From Megaustenia siamemsis (lineage: Eukaryota > Mollusca > Gastropoda > Stylommatophora > Ariophantidae): DNA of 64,000 bases. Location of the stretch: assembly GCA_032433765.1 (NCBI GenBank), contig JAVIAB010000051.1:153464421-153528420 (forward strand), read 5' to 3'. A program made the position numbers and the translations under genes. A model generated the notes under the pieces. The model searched no databases. It was not told where the DNA came from and saw only the letters and a program-made list of their open reading frames with translations. Shown piece after piece: positions 45,770 to 56,528 of this stretch. How positions within the stretch are numbered: the first letter of the stretch is position 1; each line of letters begins with the position of its first letter.

Positions 45770-45998
45770 ACTAACATCTAGGCTAACCAATCAGAGAAGA
45801 GGATTTCTATCGGACACCCATCAACGAAATGACTAACCTTTAGATTAACCAATCAGAGAAGAGGATTTCTATCGGACACCCATCAACGAAACGACTAACC
45901 TTTAGATTAACCAATCAGAGAAGAGGATTTCTATCGGACACCCATCAACGAAATGACTGACCTTTAGATTAACTAATCAGAGAAGAGGATTACTGTTA
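45770..45998 (-). promoter_or_regulatory. four-fold CCAAT-box repeat upstream of the left-arm gene
   Basis: Four units of about 62 bp, each with AACCAATCAGAGAAGAGGAT (one AACTAATCAG), about 350-640 bp upstream of the presumed start. CCAATCAG fits the canonical NF-Y/CCAAT element. Between array and gene, 45460-45770 has no repeat. Promoter function is inference. Confidence 0.6.
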
Positions 45999-46195
45999 TC
46001 GTGATAATTGACCTTATTTTCTACTTGAAGTGCTGTCGAGTCTGACGCATGGGTTACTTTAAATCGATTCGACCCCTGATACAATCCACCTGTCGGGTCA
46101 ATGATGGGGGAAATAATACAGGTATGGGTTACTTGAACGCACTTTGACCCCTGATGCAATACCAGAGGAGTTGTATAAGACCCAAAAATTACGCC

Positions 46196-46620
46196 AAATC
46201 GCAAAAATTTTACTACCAGAACACACAAAAATTTAAACTCATAAGCGAAAAAGTCGACCTCAAAACCCTAAAAATCTACTCCCATACTGATACTAGTTAG
46301 ACACATCGAACAGATAGTTACATCCAAAGTCCCGTCAAATCGCCAATATTTTTCCCACAGAACACAAAAATGTAGGCTCATACTAAAAAAATCGACCTCA
46401 AAACCATAAAAAGCTACTCACATAGTCATACTAGTTAGACACAACGAGCAGGAAGTTATATTCAAGGTCCAAAAAGAGTGGCCAAATCACTAACATTTTA
46501 CCTCCAGAACACAAAAATTTAGGCACATACTAAAAAAGTCGACCTAAAAAGCCCAAAAAAGCTACTCACATAGTCATAATAGTTAGACACAACGAGCAGG
46601 AAGTTATATTCAAGGTCCAA
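46196..46620. repeat. 141-147-bp repeats, left arm
   Basis: Three units contain AAATCGCMAAWATTTT-type sequence, CAGAACACAAAAAT, AAAAAGTCGACCTCAAAA and TACTAGTTAGACACA. They lie between the promoter-like array and the 137-bp repeats. Confidence 0.85.
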
Positions 46621-47580
46621 AAAACGTTATTTTAGACATCCCCATTGCAAAGATTTACATAAAAAACCACTTTTGAAATTGTTACCCCCTTACCATTTTT
46701 TTAGGGATACACCCATAAAAGCGGTAAAAATCGTAAATTTTCACTCTAGGCATACTCCCAAACTTTATTTTAGACAGCCCCATTGCAAAGATTTACATAA
46801 AAAACCACTTTTAGGATTTTACCCCCTTAGCATTTTTGAGGGTTACGCCCATGAAATCGGTAAAAATCGTAAATTTTCACGCTAGGCATACCCCAAACTT
46901 TATTTTAGACATCCCCACAACAAAAATTAACTTAAAAATCAATTTTGAAATTGATACCCCCTTAACGTTTTTGAGGGTTACGCCCATGAAATCGGTAAAA
47001 ATCGTAAATTTTCACTCTAGGCATACCCCAAACTTTATTTTAGACATCCCCATTGCAAAGATTTACTTAAAAATCACTTTTGAAATTGTTACCCCCCTTA
47101 AAATTTTTGGGGGTTACACCCATGAAATCCGTAAAAATCGTTAATTTAGCACGTAGGCTTACCTAAAACTTTATTTTAGACATCCCCACACCAAAAAATT
47201 ACTTAAAAATCACTTTTGAAATTGTAACCCCCCTTACCATTTTTGAGGGTTACGCCCCTGAAATCGATAAAAATCGTAAATTTAGCACGTAGGCTTACCT
47301 AAAACTTTATTTTAGACATCCCCACACCAAAAATTAACTTAAAAATCACTTTTGAAATTGTAACCCCCCTTACCATTTTTGAGGGTTACGCCCCTGAAAT
47401 CGATAAAAATCGTAAATTTAGCACGTAGGCTTACCTAAAACTTTATTTTAGACATCCCCACACCAAAAATTAACTTAAAAATCACTTTTGAAATTGTTAC
47501 CCCCCTTAAAATTTTTTAGGGTTACGCCCCTGAAATCGATAAAAAATTGAAATATAACCTCAAGGCATACCTCCCACATA
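46621..47580. repeat. 137-bp repeats, left arm (about seven units)
   Basis: Units of about 137 bp contain ACTTTATTTTAGACATCCCC, CACTTTTGAAATTGTTACCC and GAGGGTTACGCCCATGAAAT, followed by CGGTAAAAATCGTAAATTT. Two subtypes alternate in blocks (GCATACCCCAAACT against GCTTACCTAAAACT). The left arm has three GCTTACCTAAAACT units, the right arm two. Confidence 0.93.
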
Positions 47581-47654
47581 ATTTTTGACACCCCTACATA
47601 TCAAACTCCAACAAAAAAAACAACAAAAAGCTAGTAGTAGTAGTGGCTGTGAAC

Positions 47655-47725
47655 CCACCCAAAAAGTGGAATAACATGCACCGAAACTGCACCAAAACCG
47701 CACGAGAAGTAGTATGTTAGGGTAT
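47655..47725. other. asymmetric spacer at the centre of the inverted repeat
   Basis: A 71-bp non-palindromic sequence between GTGGCTGTGAAC and GTTCACAGCCAC. It contains AAAAAGTGGAATAACATGC and AGAAGTAGTATGTTAGGGTA. Just outside it each arm has (TAG)4 or (CTA)4. Confidence 0.9.
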
Positions 47726-47779
47726 GTTCACAGCCACTACTACTACTAGCTTGTTGTTGTTTTTTTGTTGGAGTTTGAT

Positions 47780-48620
47780 ATGTAGGGGTGTCAAAAATTA
47801 TGTGGGAGGTATGCCTTGAGGTTATATTTCAATTTTTTATCGATTTCAGGGGCGTAACCCTAAAAATTTTAAGGGGGGTAACAATTTCAAAAGTGATTTT
47901 TAAGTTAATTTTTGGTGTGGGGATGTCTAAAATAAAGTTTTAGGTAAGCCTACGTGCTAAATTTACGATTTTTATCGATTTCAGGGGCGTAACCCTCAAA
48001 AATGGTAAGGGGGTTACAATTTCAAAAGTGATTTTTAAGTAATTTTTTGGTGTGGGGATGTCTAAAATAAAGTTTTAGGTAAGCCTACGTGCTAAATTAA
48101 TGATTTTTACGGATTTCATGGGCGTAACCCCCAAAAATTTTAAGGGGGGTAACAATTTCAAAAGTGATTTTTAAGTAAATCTTTGCAATGGGGATGTCTA
48201 AAATAAAGTTTGGGGTATGCCTAGAGTGAAAATTTACGATTTTTACCGATTTCATGGGCGTAACCCTCAAAAACGGTAAGGGGGTATCAATTTCAAAATT
48301 GATTTTTAAGTTAATTTTTGGTGTGGGGATGTCTAAAATAAAGTTTGGGGTATGCCTAGCGTGAAAATTTACGATTTTTACCGATTTCATGGGCGTAACC
48401 CTCAAAAATGCTAAGGGGGTAAAATCCTAAAAGTGGTTTTTTATGTAAATCTTTGCAATGGGGCTGTCTAAAATAAAGTTTGGGAGTATGCCTAGAGTGA
48501 AAATTTACGATTTTTACCGCTTTTATGGGTGTATCCCTAAAAAAAATGGTAAGGGGGTAACAATTTCAAAAGTGGTTTTTTATGTAAATCTTTGCAATGG
48601 GGATGTCTAAAATAACGTTT
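47780..48620. repeat. 137-bp repeats, right arm (about six units)
   Basis: Reverse complement of the left-arm array, with one unit fewer. This accounts for nearly all the arm length difference of about 135 bp. Confidence 0.93.
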
Positions 48621-49045
48621 TTTGGACCTTGAATATAACTTCCTGCTCGTTGTGTCTAACTATTATGACTATGTGAGTAGCTTTTTTGGGCTTTTTAGGT
48701 CGACTTTTTTAGTATGTGCCTAAATTTTTGTGTTCTGGAGGTAAAATGTTAGTGATTTGGCCACTCTTTTTGGACCTTGAATATAACTTCCTGCTCGTTG
48801 TGTCTAACTAGTATGACTATGTGAGTAGCTTTTTATGGTTTTGAGGTCGATTTTTTTAGTATGAGCCTACATTTTTGTGTTCTGTGGGAAAAATATTGGC
48901 GATTTGACGGGACTTTGGATGTAACTATCTGTTCGATGTGTCTAACTAGTATCAGTATGGGAGTAGATTTTTAGGGTTTTGAGGTCGACTTTTTCGCTTA
49001 TGAGTTTAAATTTTTGTGTGTTCTGGTAGTAAAATTTTTGCGATT
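48621..49045. repeat. 141-147-bp repeats, right arm
   Basis: Mirror copy of 46196-46620, recognised by TAACTTCCTGCTCGTTGTGT and TGTGTCTAACTAGTATGACT. Confidence 0.85.
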
Positions 49046-49245
49046 TGGCGTAATTTTTGGGTCTTATACAACTCCTCTGGTATTGCATCAGGGGTCAAAG
49101 TGCGTTCAAGTAACCCATACCTGTATTATTTCCCCCATCATTGACCCGACAGGTGGATTGTATCAGGGGTCGAATCGATTTAAAGTAACCCATGCGTCAG
49201 ACTCGACAGCACTTCAAGTAGAAAATAAGGTCAATTATCACGATA

Positions 49246-49472
49246 ACAGTAATCCTCTTCTCTGATTAGTTAATCTAAAGGTCAGTCATTTCGTTGATGG
49301 GTGTCCGATAGAAATCCTCTTCTCTGATTGGTTAATCTAAAGGTTAGTCGTTTCGTTGATGGGTGTCCGATAGAAATCCTCTTCTCTGATTGGTTAATCT
49401 AAAGGTTAGTCATTTCGTTGATGGGTGTCCGATAGAAATCCTCTTCTCTGATTGGTTAGCCTAGATGTTAGT
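49246..49472 (+). promoter_or_regulatory. four-fold inverted CCAAT-box repeat, right arm
   Basis: Four units with CTCTTCTCTGATTGGTTAAT (the first has GATTAGTTAAT) about 60 bp apart, upstream of the right-arm gene. It is the mirror copy of 45770-45998. Confidence 0.6.
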
Positions 49473-49888
49473 CGAGAGTGAAATAGTGTCGTCCAACTTT
49501 TATTTACCAGTTGCATGTGAAACTTCTTGTTATAAGCGCGATCGATTCACGGAAGTTTATTTTCATAGTACTGTTCAGTCTACCGGTCTGTGTTGTGGAT
49601 CTATTTTTATGATGTAAGTTGAATATTTTTTTTTCTGTTTTTCTCTTATCTCATAACGATGTGGTAGGTTATCAATAAAAGGCTACTCGATTGTATTACT
49701 GGTGATGTGTATAAAGTACGTATGTTAAGCCTTGTTGAGTGTATTATTCCTTCGTTTTTCATGTGATTATCTTATTGGTTGATTAAAAGTGGATATTTTT
49801 AGTCCTGATGTGCTTGGTATTAAATATTAATGTATTTAAATTAGGTATGTTAAGTATAATTGATAAAGGACTATTTGATCTTCTACAG

Positions 49889-50524
49889 ATGTTTTCTCAT
49901 AACGAAACATCTTCTGGTAAACATCAGTGTGCATTATGTTCGAAGCAGTTTAAACGGCGCCAAGATATGGTTCAGCATATACGGGCCGCTCATCGTCTTA
50001 TACACCATGTTTGTGACATTTGTCAACGTTCATATTCGAGTCGAAGTTCTTTAGCCAGCCATAGGAGACTAAAACATTCAGCACAGGAATCAACTTCACC
50101 CTTGGTACCGTCTACATCACCAGTTTCACTATCGGTACCGGCTACCGTAACAGTTTCTCTTATCCGTCATACGTGTCCTATTTGTCAACGTTCATATAAG
50201 AGTCGAAGATCTTTAGCCAGCCATAGGAGAGTAAAACACTTAGTTTCTACAACAGCTCCTTCATCATTGTTATCGTCTACATCGCTAGTTGCACCCTCGG
50301 TACTGTCTACCATATCAGCTTCTCTTATCCGTCATGTGTGCACCACATGTCAGCGTACGTATACGACTCGAGGTTCTTTAACCCGACATATGAGAAGACT
50401 GAAACATTCAGTTTCTACAACAGCATCTACAACACCGTCGGTACCTGCTACAACACCCACTTCACTAATGGCTCCTTCAACTTCGTTACAGTTGGCCCCT
50501 CATCATCGAAGAAGAGAGAGTTAG
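49889..50524 (+). CDS. C2H2 zinc-finger protein, right arm copy
   Basis: Mirror copy of 44719-45354. The frame is open from 49808; Met at 49889 is preferred because it precedes the folded part closely and follows TTCTACAG. A protein of 211 residues has four C2H2 fingers (about residues 14-35, 42-63, 96-117 and 151-173; first Cys to last His spacing C-x2-C-x12-H-x4/5-H). Linkers are rich in Ser, Thr, Pro and Val, such as STTAPSSLLSSTSLVAPS. It ends at HHRRRES. An outward-facing promoter-like CCAAT array lies about 420-640 bp upstream. A host C2H2 gene is possible, but the overlap with the mobile-element-type domain argues for an element gene. Confidence 0.8.
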   Translation: MFSHNETSSGKHQCALCSKQFKRRQDMVQHIRAAHRLIHHVCDICQRSYSSRSSLASHRRLKHSAQESTSPLVPSTSPVSLSVPATVTVSLIRHTCPICQRSYKSRRSLASHRRVKHLVSTTAPSSLLSSTSLVAPSVLSTISASLIRHVCTTCQRTYTTRGSLTRHMRRLKHSVSTTASTTPSVPATTPTSLMAPSTSLQLAPHHRRRES

Positions 50525-51024
50525 ATGAGGAACAATCCACAGATGGTAAAAAGCACAAACCCGATGACCCATTAGCAACACTACCATCTGATGTGCGGGA
50601 TGTATATCAACAAAACTGGTCAGTCATAAACACTCACGCTAGTATCAATAGAACAGTTTCCACATACACTTTCTTCCACTCACCTGATCGTCCATTCATC
50701 ACAGACTGGTCTATTCTTTTAAGAGATGTGTTTGATAGTCAGACAACTCGTTTTAAAATTAACTATGGTCACCATCTTATCCTCCGTCACAGAGAGGATG
50801 GAGATTTACGCTTCGTCCACGCCTCCCTTAATAATTCAGCTGTTCTCGAGTTCCCGAAGTTAATCAATAATCGTGATGATTTCACCAGATTCGATGATTC
50901 TCTAAAGGAACATAACCCCGTAGACACTGCCGTGCTCAACAGACCCGATACTAAGTGGATGGTAGAGAGCATTCCCGCCACTAGTTTTTATTTATTCCAC
51001 ATTCATGGGTTCCCGATCGGGTGA
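50338..51024 (+). CDS. conserved domain of a PolB-type mobile element, right arm copy
   Basis: Mirror copy of 44219-44905. It is in the -1 phase relative to the zinc-finger frame and overlaps it; only 50494-51024 is likely to be the real coding part. It has the same features: a KKRELDEE and KKHKPDD basic/acidic stretch, LPSDVRDVYQQNWS, RFKINYGHHLILRHREDGDL, FPKLINNRDDFTRF, RPDTKWMVESIP and the end IHGFPIG, where the left copy has IQGFPIG. The shift between frames is the same in both arms, so it predates the duplication or is functional (an intron or a programmed shift). I found no clear slippery heptamer. A splice model must avoid the 51-bp GTACC...ACAG segment, since 51 does not change the phase. 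Confidence 0.6.
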   Translation: MHHMSAYVYDSRFFNPTYEKTETFSFYNSIYNTVGTCYNTHFTNGSFNFVTVGPSSSKKRELDEEQSTDGKKHKPDDPLATLPSDVRDVYQQNWSVINTHASINRTVSTYTFFHSPDRPFITDWSILLRDVFDSQTTRFKINYGHHLILRHREDGDLRFVHASLNNSAVLEFPKLINNRDDFTRFDDSLKEHNPVDTAVLNRPDTKWMVESIPATSFYLFHIHGFPIG

Positions 51025-51254
51025 TTAGTCATCGCGATCGAGCTTGTGTGGTCAAAACGGAAAGTGCGATGGGCGGGTGACATGGTAGGAGAAAAGACTA
51101 GGAGGGGGTTAGGAGAAGGGAGAGCGAGAGAGAGATGTTAAATTTTACTGTACAAGTATAAAATATATGTTCACTGATGAATTAATAAAATTGTTATTGT
51201 GAAAATTATATAGAAGGCTTCATATTTGTTTATTCTACCTGTCTTGGTTAATTC

Positions 51255-51258
51255 ACTT

Positions 51259-51298
<40 letters not shown>

Positions 51299-51785
51299 AC
51301 CACTATTACTGATGAGCAAGCGAGAGCTAGCACCTGGTTTAAAGAGACAGAGCTGGAGAGGGAGCGAGAGCGATGGAGCGGGCGAGAGATCGCGAGAGCC
51401 AGAGATGGAGAGAGATAGCGAGACCGAAAGAGACAGAGCTGGAGAGGGAGCGAGAGAGAGCGATGGAGAGGGAGAGAGATAGCGAGAGATAGAGACAGCG
51501 AGAGTGAAAGAGACAGAGAGGGAGCGAGAGAGAGAGCGATGGAGAGGGGGAGAGATAACGAGAGAGACAGAGACGGAGAGAGATAACGAAAGAGACAAGA
51601 GATTGAGAGAGGGAGAGAGAGATGGAGAGGGGGAGAGATAACGAGAGAGACAGAGACGGAGAGGGAGAGAGAGATAACGCGAGAGACAGAGACGGAATTG
51701 GAGAGAGAATGATCGAGAGTGAAAGAGATAGTGATGGAGAGGGAGAGAGAGAGATAGAGAGAGAGAGAGATAGCGAACCAGTATT
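51255..51785. repeat. GA-rich simple repeat, right arm
   Basis: Reverse complement of the CT-rich block at 43440-43985, with different lengths of several runs. Open frames in it are low complexity. Confidence 0.95.
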
Positions 51786-51976
51786 ACTGATGAGCAAGCT
51801 AGAGCTAGCACCTTCTTTCCTCCCTTTTCAACTCATCACAACACTATTTATTTACAAGCACACACATATCGTGTGGGGATTACGATAAAATCAGTTGTAA
51901 AGGGCTAAGCAAGCAACACAACAAATTAGATAAAGATATGTTTTTAGAGGTTCTCGCTACGCAAAAGGCCAAGGGT

Positions 51977-52254
51977 AGCTGAGGATGTTAATGGGAATAA
52001 TGACAGATCAGATGGTTACTCTCAGCTCTACTTCACGCATCTTAGGAATACAAAGAAGAATACGTCAGCTATAATGATAACGTCTTATGTGGCTCCATGT
52101 ACGCTTAACAGCTAACACTGGTCAGTTTTCAAAGCTCTTGTATTAGACGTCTAAGCATACATATTACGACCCTAAAGCACACCCGTGGTCTCTTTGAAAG
52201 AAATTAAATATCGTGCCTGTGTCTCACAAATTATTTTTACTTTCGTTTAAAATA
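51977..52254. other. unassigned sequence right of the inverted repeat
   Basis: No gene or repeat is seen. Sequence diverges completely from the left flank at GGCCAAGGGT. Confidence 0.4.
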
Positions 52255-52740
52255 AAACAGATGAATAGCGGCAGCTGCTAGCGACTGGACAAACGCACAA
52301 AGTGTAAACGTGGTCTACTAGCGACTGGACAAACGCACAAAGCATAAATGTGGTCTCCTACCGACTGGACAAACGCACAAAGTGTAAACGTGGTCTACTA
52401 GCGACTGGACAAACGTAGAAAGTATAAATGTGGTCTACTAGCGACTGGAACAAACGCACAAAGTATAAATGTGGTCTACTAGCGACTGGACAAACGCACA
52501 AAGTGTAAACGTGGTCTACTAGCGACTGGAACAAACGTACAAAGTATAGATGTGGTCTACTAGCGACTGGAACAAACGCACAAAGTATAAACGTGGTCTA
52601 CTAGCGATTGGAACAAACACACAAAGTATAAACGTGGTCTACTAGCGACTGGACAAACTCACAAAGCATAAATATTGCTTGTTCGCGATCGGGACAAACT
52701 CATAAAAGCATACATCTGGATTGATAGCGATTGGGCAAAG
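52255..52740. repeat. 40-bp minisatellite, about 11 copies
   Basis: Units of ACTAGCGACTGGACAAACGC plus ACAAAGTGTAAACGTGGTCT, with GGAACAAACG variants. The last two are degraded. Confidence 0.95.
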
Positions 52741-52805
52741 ACACGTTTTGCGCCCAGCTATCTGCTATTTTCTTACTATTGCTGTTTTCCTTTCAAAAAG
52801 GTTAA

Positions 52806-53050
52806 GAGCCCCGTCACGCCAAGTGGCGTGTAGGGAATATGGTGTTAGTGACCATACTTTTTACAGACCTTCGGCACATGATTTTTTGAGGTAATGTGGT
52901 CGGTATTGTGCCCGTACCGCTTTACTTTCTCAGAAAAAAATTCGGTACCCATTTAAAGTTGGGTAAACCCGGAAGCCGTCGATCAGGATCGAACCCGATC
53001 TTGTCCTTTGTAGTCCAGTTCATTAACCACTGAGCGATCGAGGCTCCCGC
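52806..53050 (-). mobile_element. SINE-1 copy 3, tRNA-derived
   Basis: Minus-strand copy with head GCGATCGCTCAGTGG-like and B box GGTTCGATCCTGATC, which is more diverged than in the other copies. The body has CAACTTTAAATGGGTACC, and the end is CACTTGGCGTGACGG. No certain TSD was found. Confidence 0.9.
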
Positions 53051-53187
53051 TGCTTTCTTTTATTTCTTATAAAATGTGACACCTATAATAACGTTGTGCC
53101 TGGAAGCAACGACTCGAAACCCCCCTCCCCCCTCTACGCCGCTTAAAAAAAACATAACGGCTGCCGAATAAAAACTAATTTTGTGGA

Positions 53188-53201
53188 TCATCATCATCAT
53201 C

Positions 53202-53233
<32 letters not shown>

Positions 53234-53590
53234 CAAGTACCGGGCCTGCTGGCGTAGTTCATCATGTCTCTCCACAACTTTCGACTCGACAGTTATTTAT
53301 CCTTTCTGTTGTTGACCTTCTGCCAAGCCATTCTGTTAAGCTGTCTGGTATTTTTTCTCTTTGCTTCCCTCTATCTCTTCGTCCCTCTCAATTTTCCCAG
53401 TTGTTACAATATATTCCAGTTGTTCTCTTCTCATTACATGGTCAAAAAATGATGATTGTTTCTTTCTAATATTGGAAATTAGCTCTCTTTTTACTTTGGC
53501 CTCTTTCAGAACGTTTTCATTACTCTTCTTAGCTGTCCATGGTATTCTCAACATTCTTCTGTAAAACCACATTTCTACAGACTGCAGTGA
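53188..53590 (-). mobile_element. LINE-F copy F4, 3' fragment with long (CAT)n
   Basis: A (CAT)n border of about 50 bp (53188-53235), then the C-terminal region on the minus strand. It reads MWFYRRMLRIPWTAKKSNEN, VLKEAKVKRELISNIRKKQS and SFFDHVMRREQLEYIVTTGK, then a degraded end. It is close to F3. Confidence 0.9.
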
Positions 53591-54044
53591 TAGTTTTATG
53601 GATATTAAGACTTATTCTATACTTGTATAATTGTTTCATAAATCTGTTTGTAAAACTTCAATGCTTGTAACTTTGGAAATACATTTGGCGTAATTCTATA
53701 CGTTTTTCATATCTGTATGTGTGTCGGTTGTTTTTCATTGAGAAAAAGCTTTATTATGTTAGGATCCTAAGCATTTGAAAGAGAGAGCATATCGCAGAAG
53801 TTCAGAGATCACAGGAAGACCTTTAAATTCGCCACCGATAACATGAAGTCTACACGCAGGTCTTATTTCGTGGGAATCTCTCTCTCTCTCTGCGTTCAGG
53901 ACTCAATCAGAGTAAGGATTCCAGACTCTCATATGAGGTCAGCTGTCAGGCTAAGTGTGTTGATCGCCCCCACAGACAGAACATCACAATTAGAGTCTGT
54001 CAGATCCACTCTGACTGAACACCCGTTAATACGTTGCACTGTGT
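53591..54044. other. unassigned region
   Basis: No gene is recognised. Bases 53880-53892 are a short CT run. Confidence 0.35.
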
Positions 54045-54245
54045 TCTGCGCCAGTGGCCCAGTGCATCCGATTTCAGCCAGCATTTTTTCAGGTTTGCTT
54101 TCCTTAGCCTTTGATTGTCCCCAATCTTCCTGCAAGGCAGCAGTTGATCTTTTCTGTCGGGGGATTCTGCCCTTAGATGGTCGGCCTTCCCAGGTTTACG
54201 AGCACCATCTGCCCGAGTCACTAGAGGTGACTAACACAGACATGC
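54045..54245 (+). repeat. dispersed repeat X, copy X3
   Basis: The last 80 bp match X1 at 3805-3890 (CCTTAGATGGTCGGCCTTCC, CAGGTTTACGAGCACCATC, GAGTCACTAGAGGTGACTAA). Unlike X1 it is not followed by a minisatellite. Frames here (53843-54259) are not supported as genes. Confidence 0.7.
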
Positions 54246-54549
54246 GACTTGTAATATGAGGAAACTGCAACAAGGAACACATTTCATGCATAGCCTCCAT
54301 TTGTTCCCGCCGCCTATCCCCATATACCGGTAAGTCACGTCCTCCCGAAAATGATGATCATCGTAGCACTTGATGATGTTAGGCCATCGTTGATGACTCC
54401 AATTCCGAACATATAGACACACAGTCAGTCGTCAATTTATTCTTGTTGCACATCAAACAGCATGAAAGCTGGAACAGGTCACAGTGGTCGAGTCTAAACC
54501 GTCTTGTCTGAAAGTGAAAGTTGAAAAGTTGATCATGAGGTCATCAACA

Positions 54550-55430
54550 TCATCGTCGAGCACAAGACCTTCTCAACAACTTTCAATCTCTACAATTGTT
54601 TATCTCTTCAGTTTGATTTTTTGCTGAAACATTATCTTAACCTCCCTGATATTTTTTCTGTTTCCTTCCATCCCTTCTTGAAAAATAAACTGTTCTAGTT
54701 GCCACAAAATATTCCAATTGTTCCCTACTCATTACAAGGCCAAAAAAGATGATTGCCTGCCCCTGATGTGCCAGATTTTTGTTTTATTTGCCCTCTTTAG
54801 GAACATCACATTTTTCTATTTAGCTGTCCATTGTTTTCTCAACATTCTTCTGTAAAACCACATTTGGCCTGCAAAGATTTTCTTTTTCCCCGTCCTATTA
54901 TCCATGATTCACTTCTATATTATAAGACGGGCTCTATATAGAAATAAAGAACTATTTTTTTCTTCAAATGGGTTGTATTTTATCTTTCTCTTTCGTTGGA
55001 ATGCAGCCCTTGCTAGAACTCTCACCTCAGTTGCACATCTACCATCCGATTTAACATCTTTACCAGTTATTTGAGCTCATTGATGTTTAGTACTTTCCTA
55101 TTTTCTTTCTTTGTGCTTTTAAGAAAAGCCTGTTTCCTTATTGCGACCATAATTTCTGGCATTTTGCTGATGAAATCTAGACCTTTAACCTAGATTTCCA
55201 ACACTGTAATGTCAGACATTTTCTGTAAATCGTTTTCGCTTTTATCTATAAGAAAGTGTCATCACCATATTTTATTCTCCCTCTGCTATTATGGCTGTAG
55301 AACGGGTATGTCTTTTATGAATCTTTTCAGTATCTCACAAGACATCTACAATAAATATAATGATAGTACGTACACATATTGTTTTATCTATCTTCTGTAA
55401 GCTTCGGACAGTGAGTTCGAAACTTGAAAA
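54550..55430 (-). mobile_element. LINE-F-like copy F5, degraded
   Basis: Minus strand. LINE sequence can be followed with many shifts from an AGCACTTGATGATG-type border. MWFYRRMLRKQWTAK-like, VLARAAFQRKRKIK and, near 55260, a KYGDDTFL motif corresponding to RT motif C are readable. It is old and inactive. Confidence 0.65.
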
Positions 55431-55589
55431 TACCAAGAAGTGAGGCCGTGCTTTAGGATCAACTTTAACCTGATAATTTGCGACATTAAAGCAGTTTACA
55501 CTATAAAAAAAGTAGTTCCTTCAATTATTATAATAAATTAGCGTAATTATAATTATATGTAATATATATATTATATCGTAATATCTCAG
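55431..55589. other. unassigned spacer
   Basis: AT-rich sequence with TA-rich tracts. Nothing is recognised. Confidence 0.35.
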
Positions 55590-56528
55590 TTCATCATCAT
55601 CATTCAGTGCCGTCTCGTACCGTATTAATTGTATTCTGAATTATTCCCTGTATAACTTTTAGTAAAATTTTTGTTATCTGGCTCATTAGGCTTAATGTTC
55701 TAAAATCGCTGCATTCAACTGCACCATTCTTTTTATACAATGCAATGAAAGTTGATGTTTTTAGTTTATTCGGCATGTATCCTGTATGGTATATGTCATT
55801 GCATATGTCTGTGATCACTTCAATGCCAAAAATTCTAGTACCTGTAGCATCTCTATCTGTATATTGTCAGATCCTGCTGCTTTTCCCTTTTTCATTGTTT
55901 TTGTAGCTTTTTCCACTTCAGATTTTAAGATTTTATAGCTGGACAAACATTTCATAAATGGGTTTTTGTCCCTTTCGTCATGAAATAATTCTGTTATATA
56001 TTCCTGCCACCTATCGATTACATTTGTTGTCTTTTAACATTCTTCCTTCTTTGTTTGTAATGCATCCGCTTCCTGCATCTTTGTTGTTTTTATTAGTCAT
56101 TCTCTTTATTTCTGTGTGCATTCCTCCTAAATTTTGTTTACTCTCCAGAGTTTCGACTTCTAGACATCTTTGGTTGAGCCAATCTTCTTATGCCTTTTTG
56201 CACATTTTGCGTATTTCATTATCAACTTCCTTGTATCTGGCAGTGTTCTTCGCTTGTCTTCTTTCTTCCATTTTTTTTTAAGATGGTGTCAGTTATTCAT
56301 TTTTTTTTTTTTATTCATTTCCTTTTTGGGTAAGATGTAACATGATTCTTGTACGCTGTTCTTTATGCATTGCCATTTGGTTGTGACTTTTTCTTCAGGA
56401 TTTTCTTTTCTGTCCTGCTGAATCACTTCTTCTATCAGCTTCTGATATATGTTCTTTACTTGTATTGTATAAGTTTCTTTAACATCTTTCTGACTAAAAG
56501 CTGTTATATCTATTAGTATTGATGAATT

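Larger units (their letters stand above)
43269..51976. repeat. giant inverted repeat, two arms of about 4.3 kb with 71-bp spacer
   Basis: Left arm 43269-47654 and right arm 47726-51976 are reverse complements, from ACCCTTGGCC at the left edge to GGCCAAGGGT at the right edge, and from GTGGCTGTGAAC to GTTCACAGCCAC at the centre. The arms differ by scattered single bases (for example in the codon giving Gln or His before GFPIG), homopolymer and CT-repeat lengths, and one extra unit of about 137 bp in the left arm. Each arm holds the same gene pair, facing outwards. The spacer is not itself palindromic. There is no obvious TSD at the outer ends. Confidence 0.97.

Noticed and set aside
47641..47740. 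Telomere-type repeats at the centre of the inverted repeat
   Set aside because: Only a single TTAGGG is present in the spacer. (TAG)4 on each side is too short and not telomeric.
50440..50500. A 51-bp GT...AG intron joining the zinc-finger and downstream frames
   Set aside because: GTACC...TTACAG is 51 bp long, a multiple of three, so its removal would not bring the two frames together.
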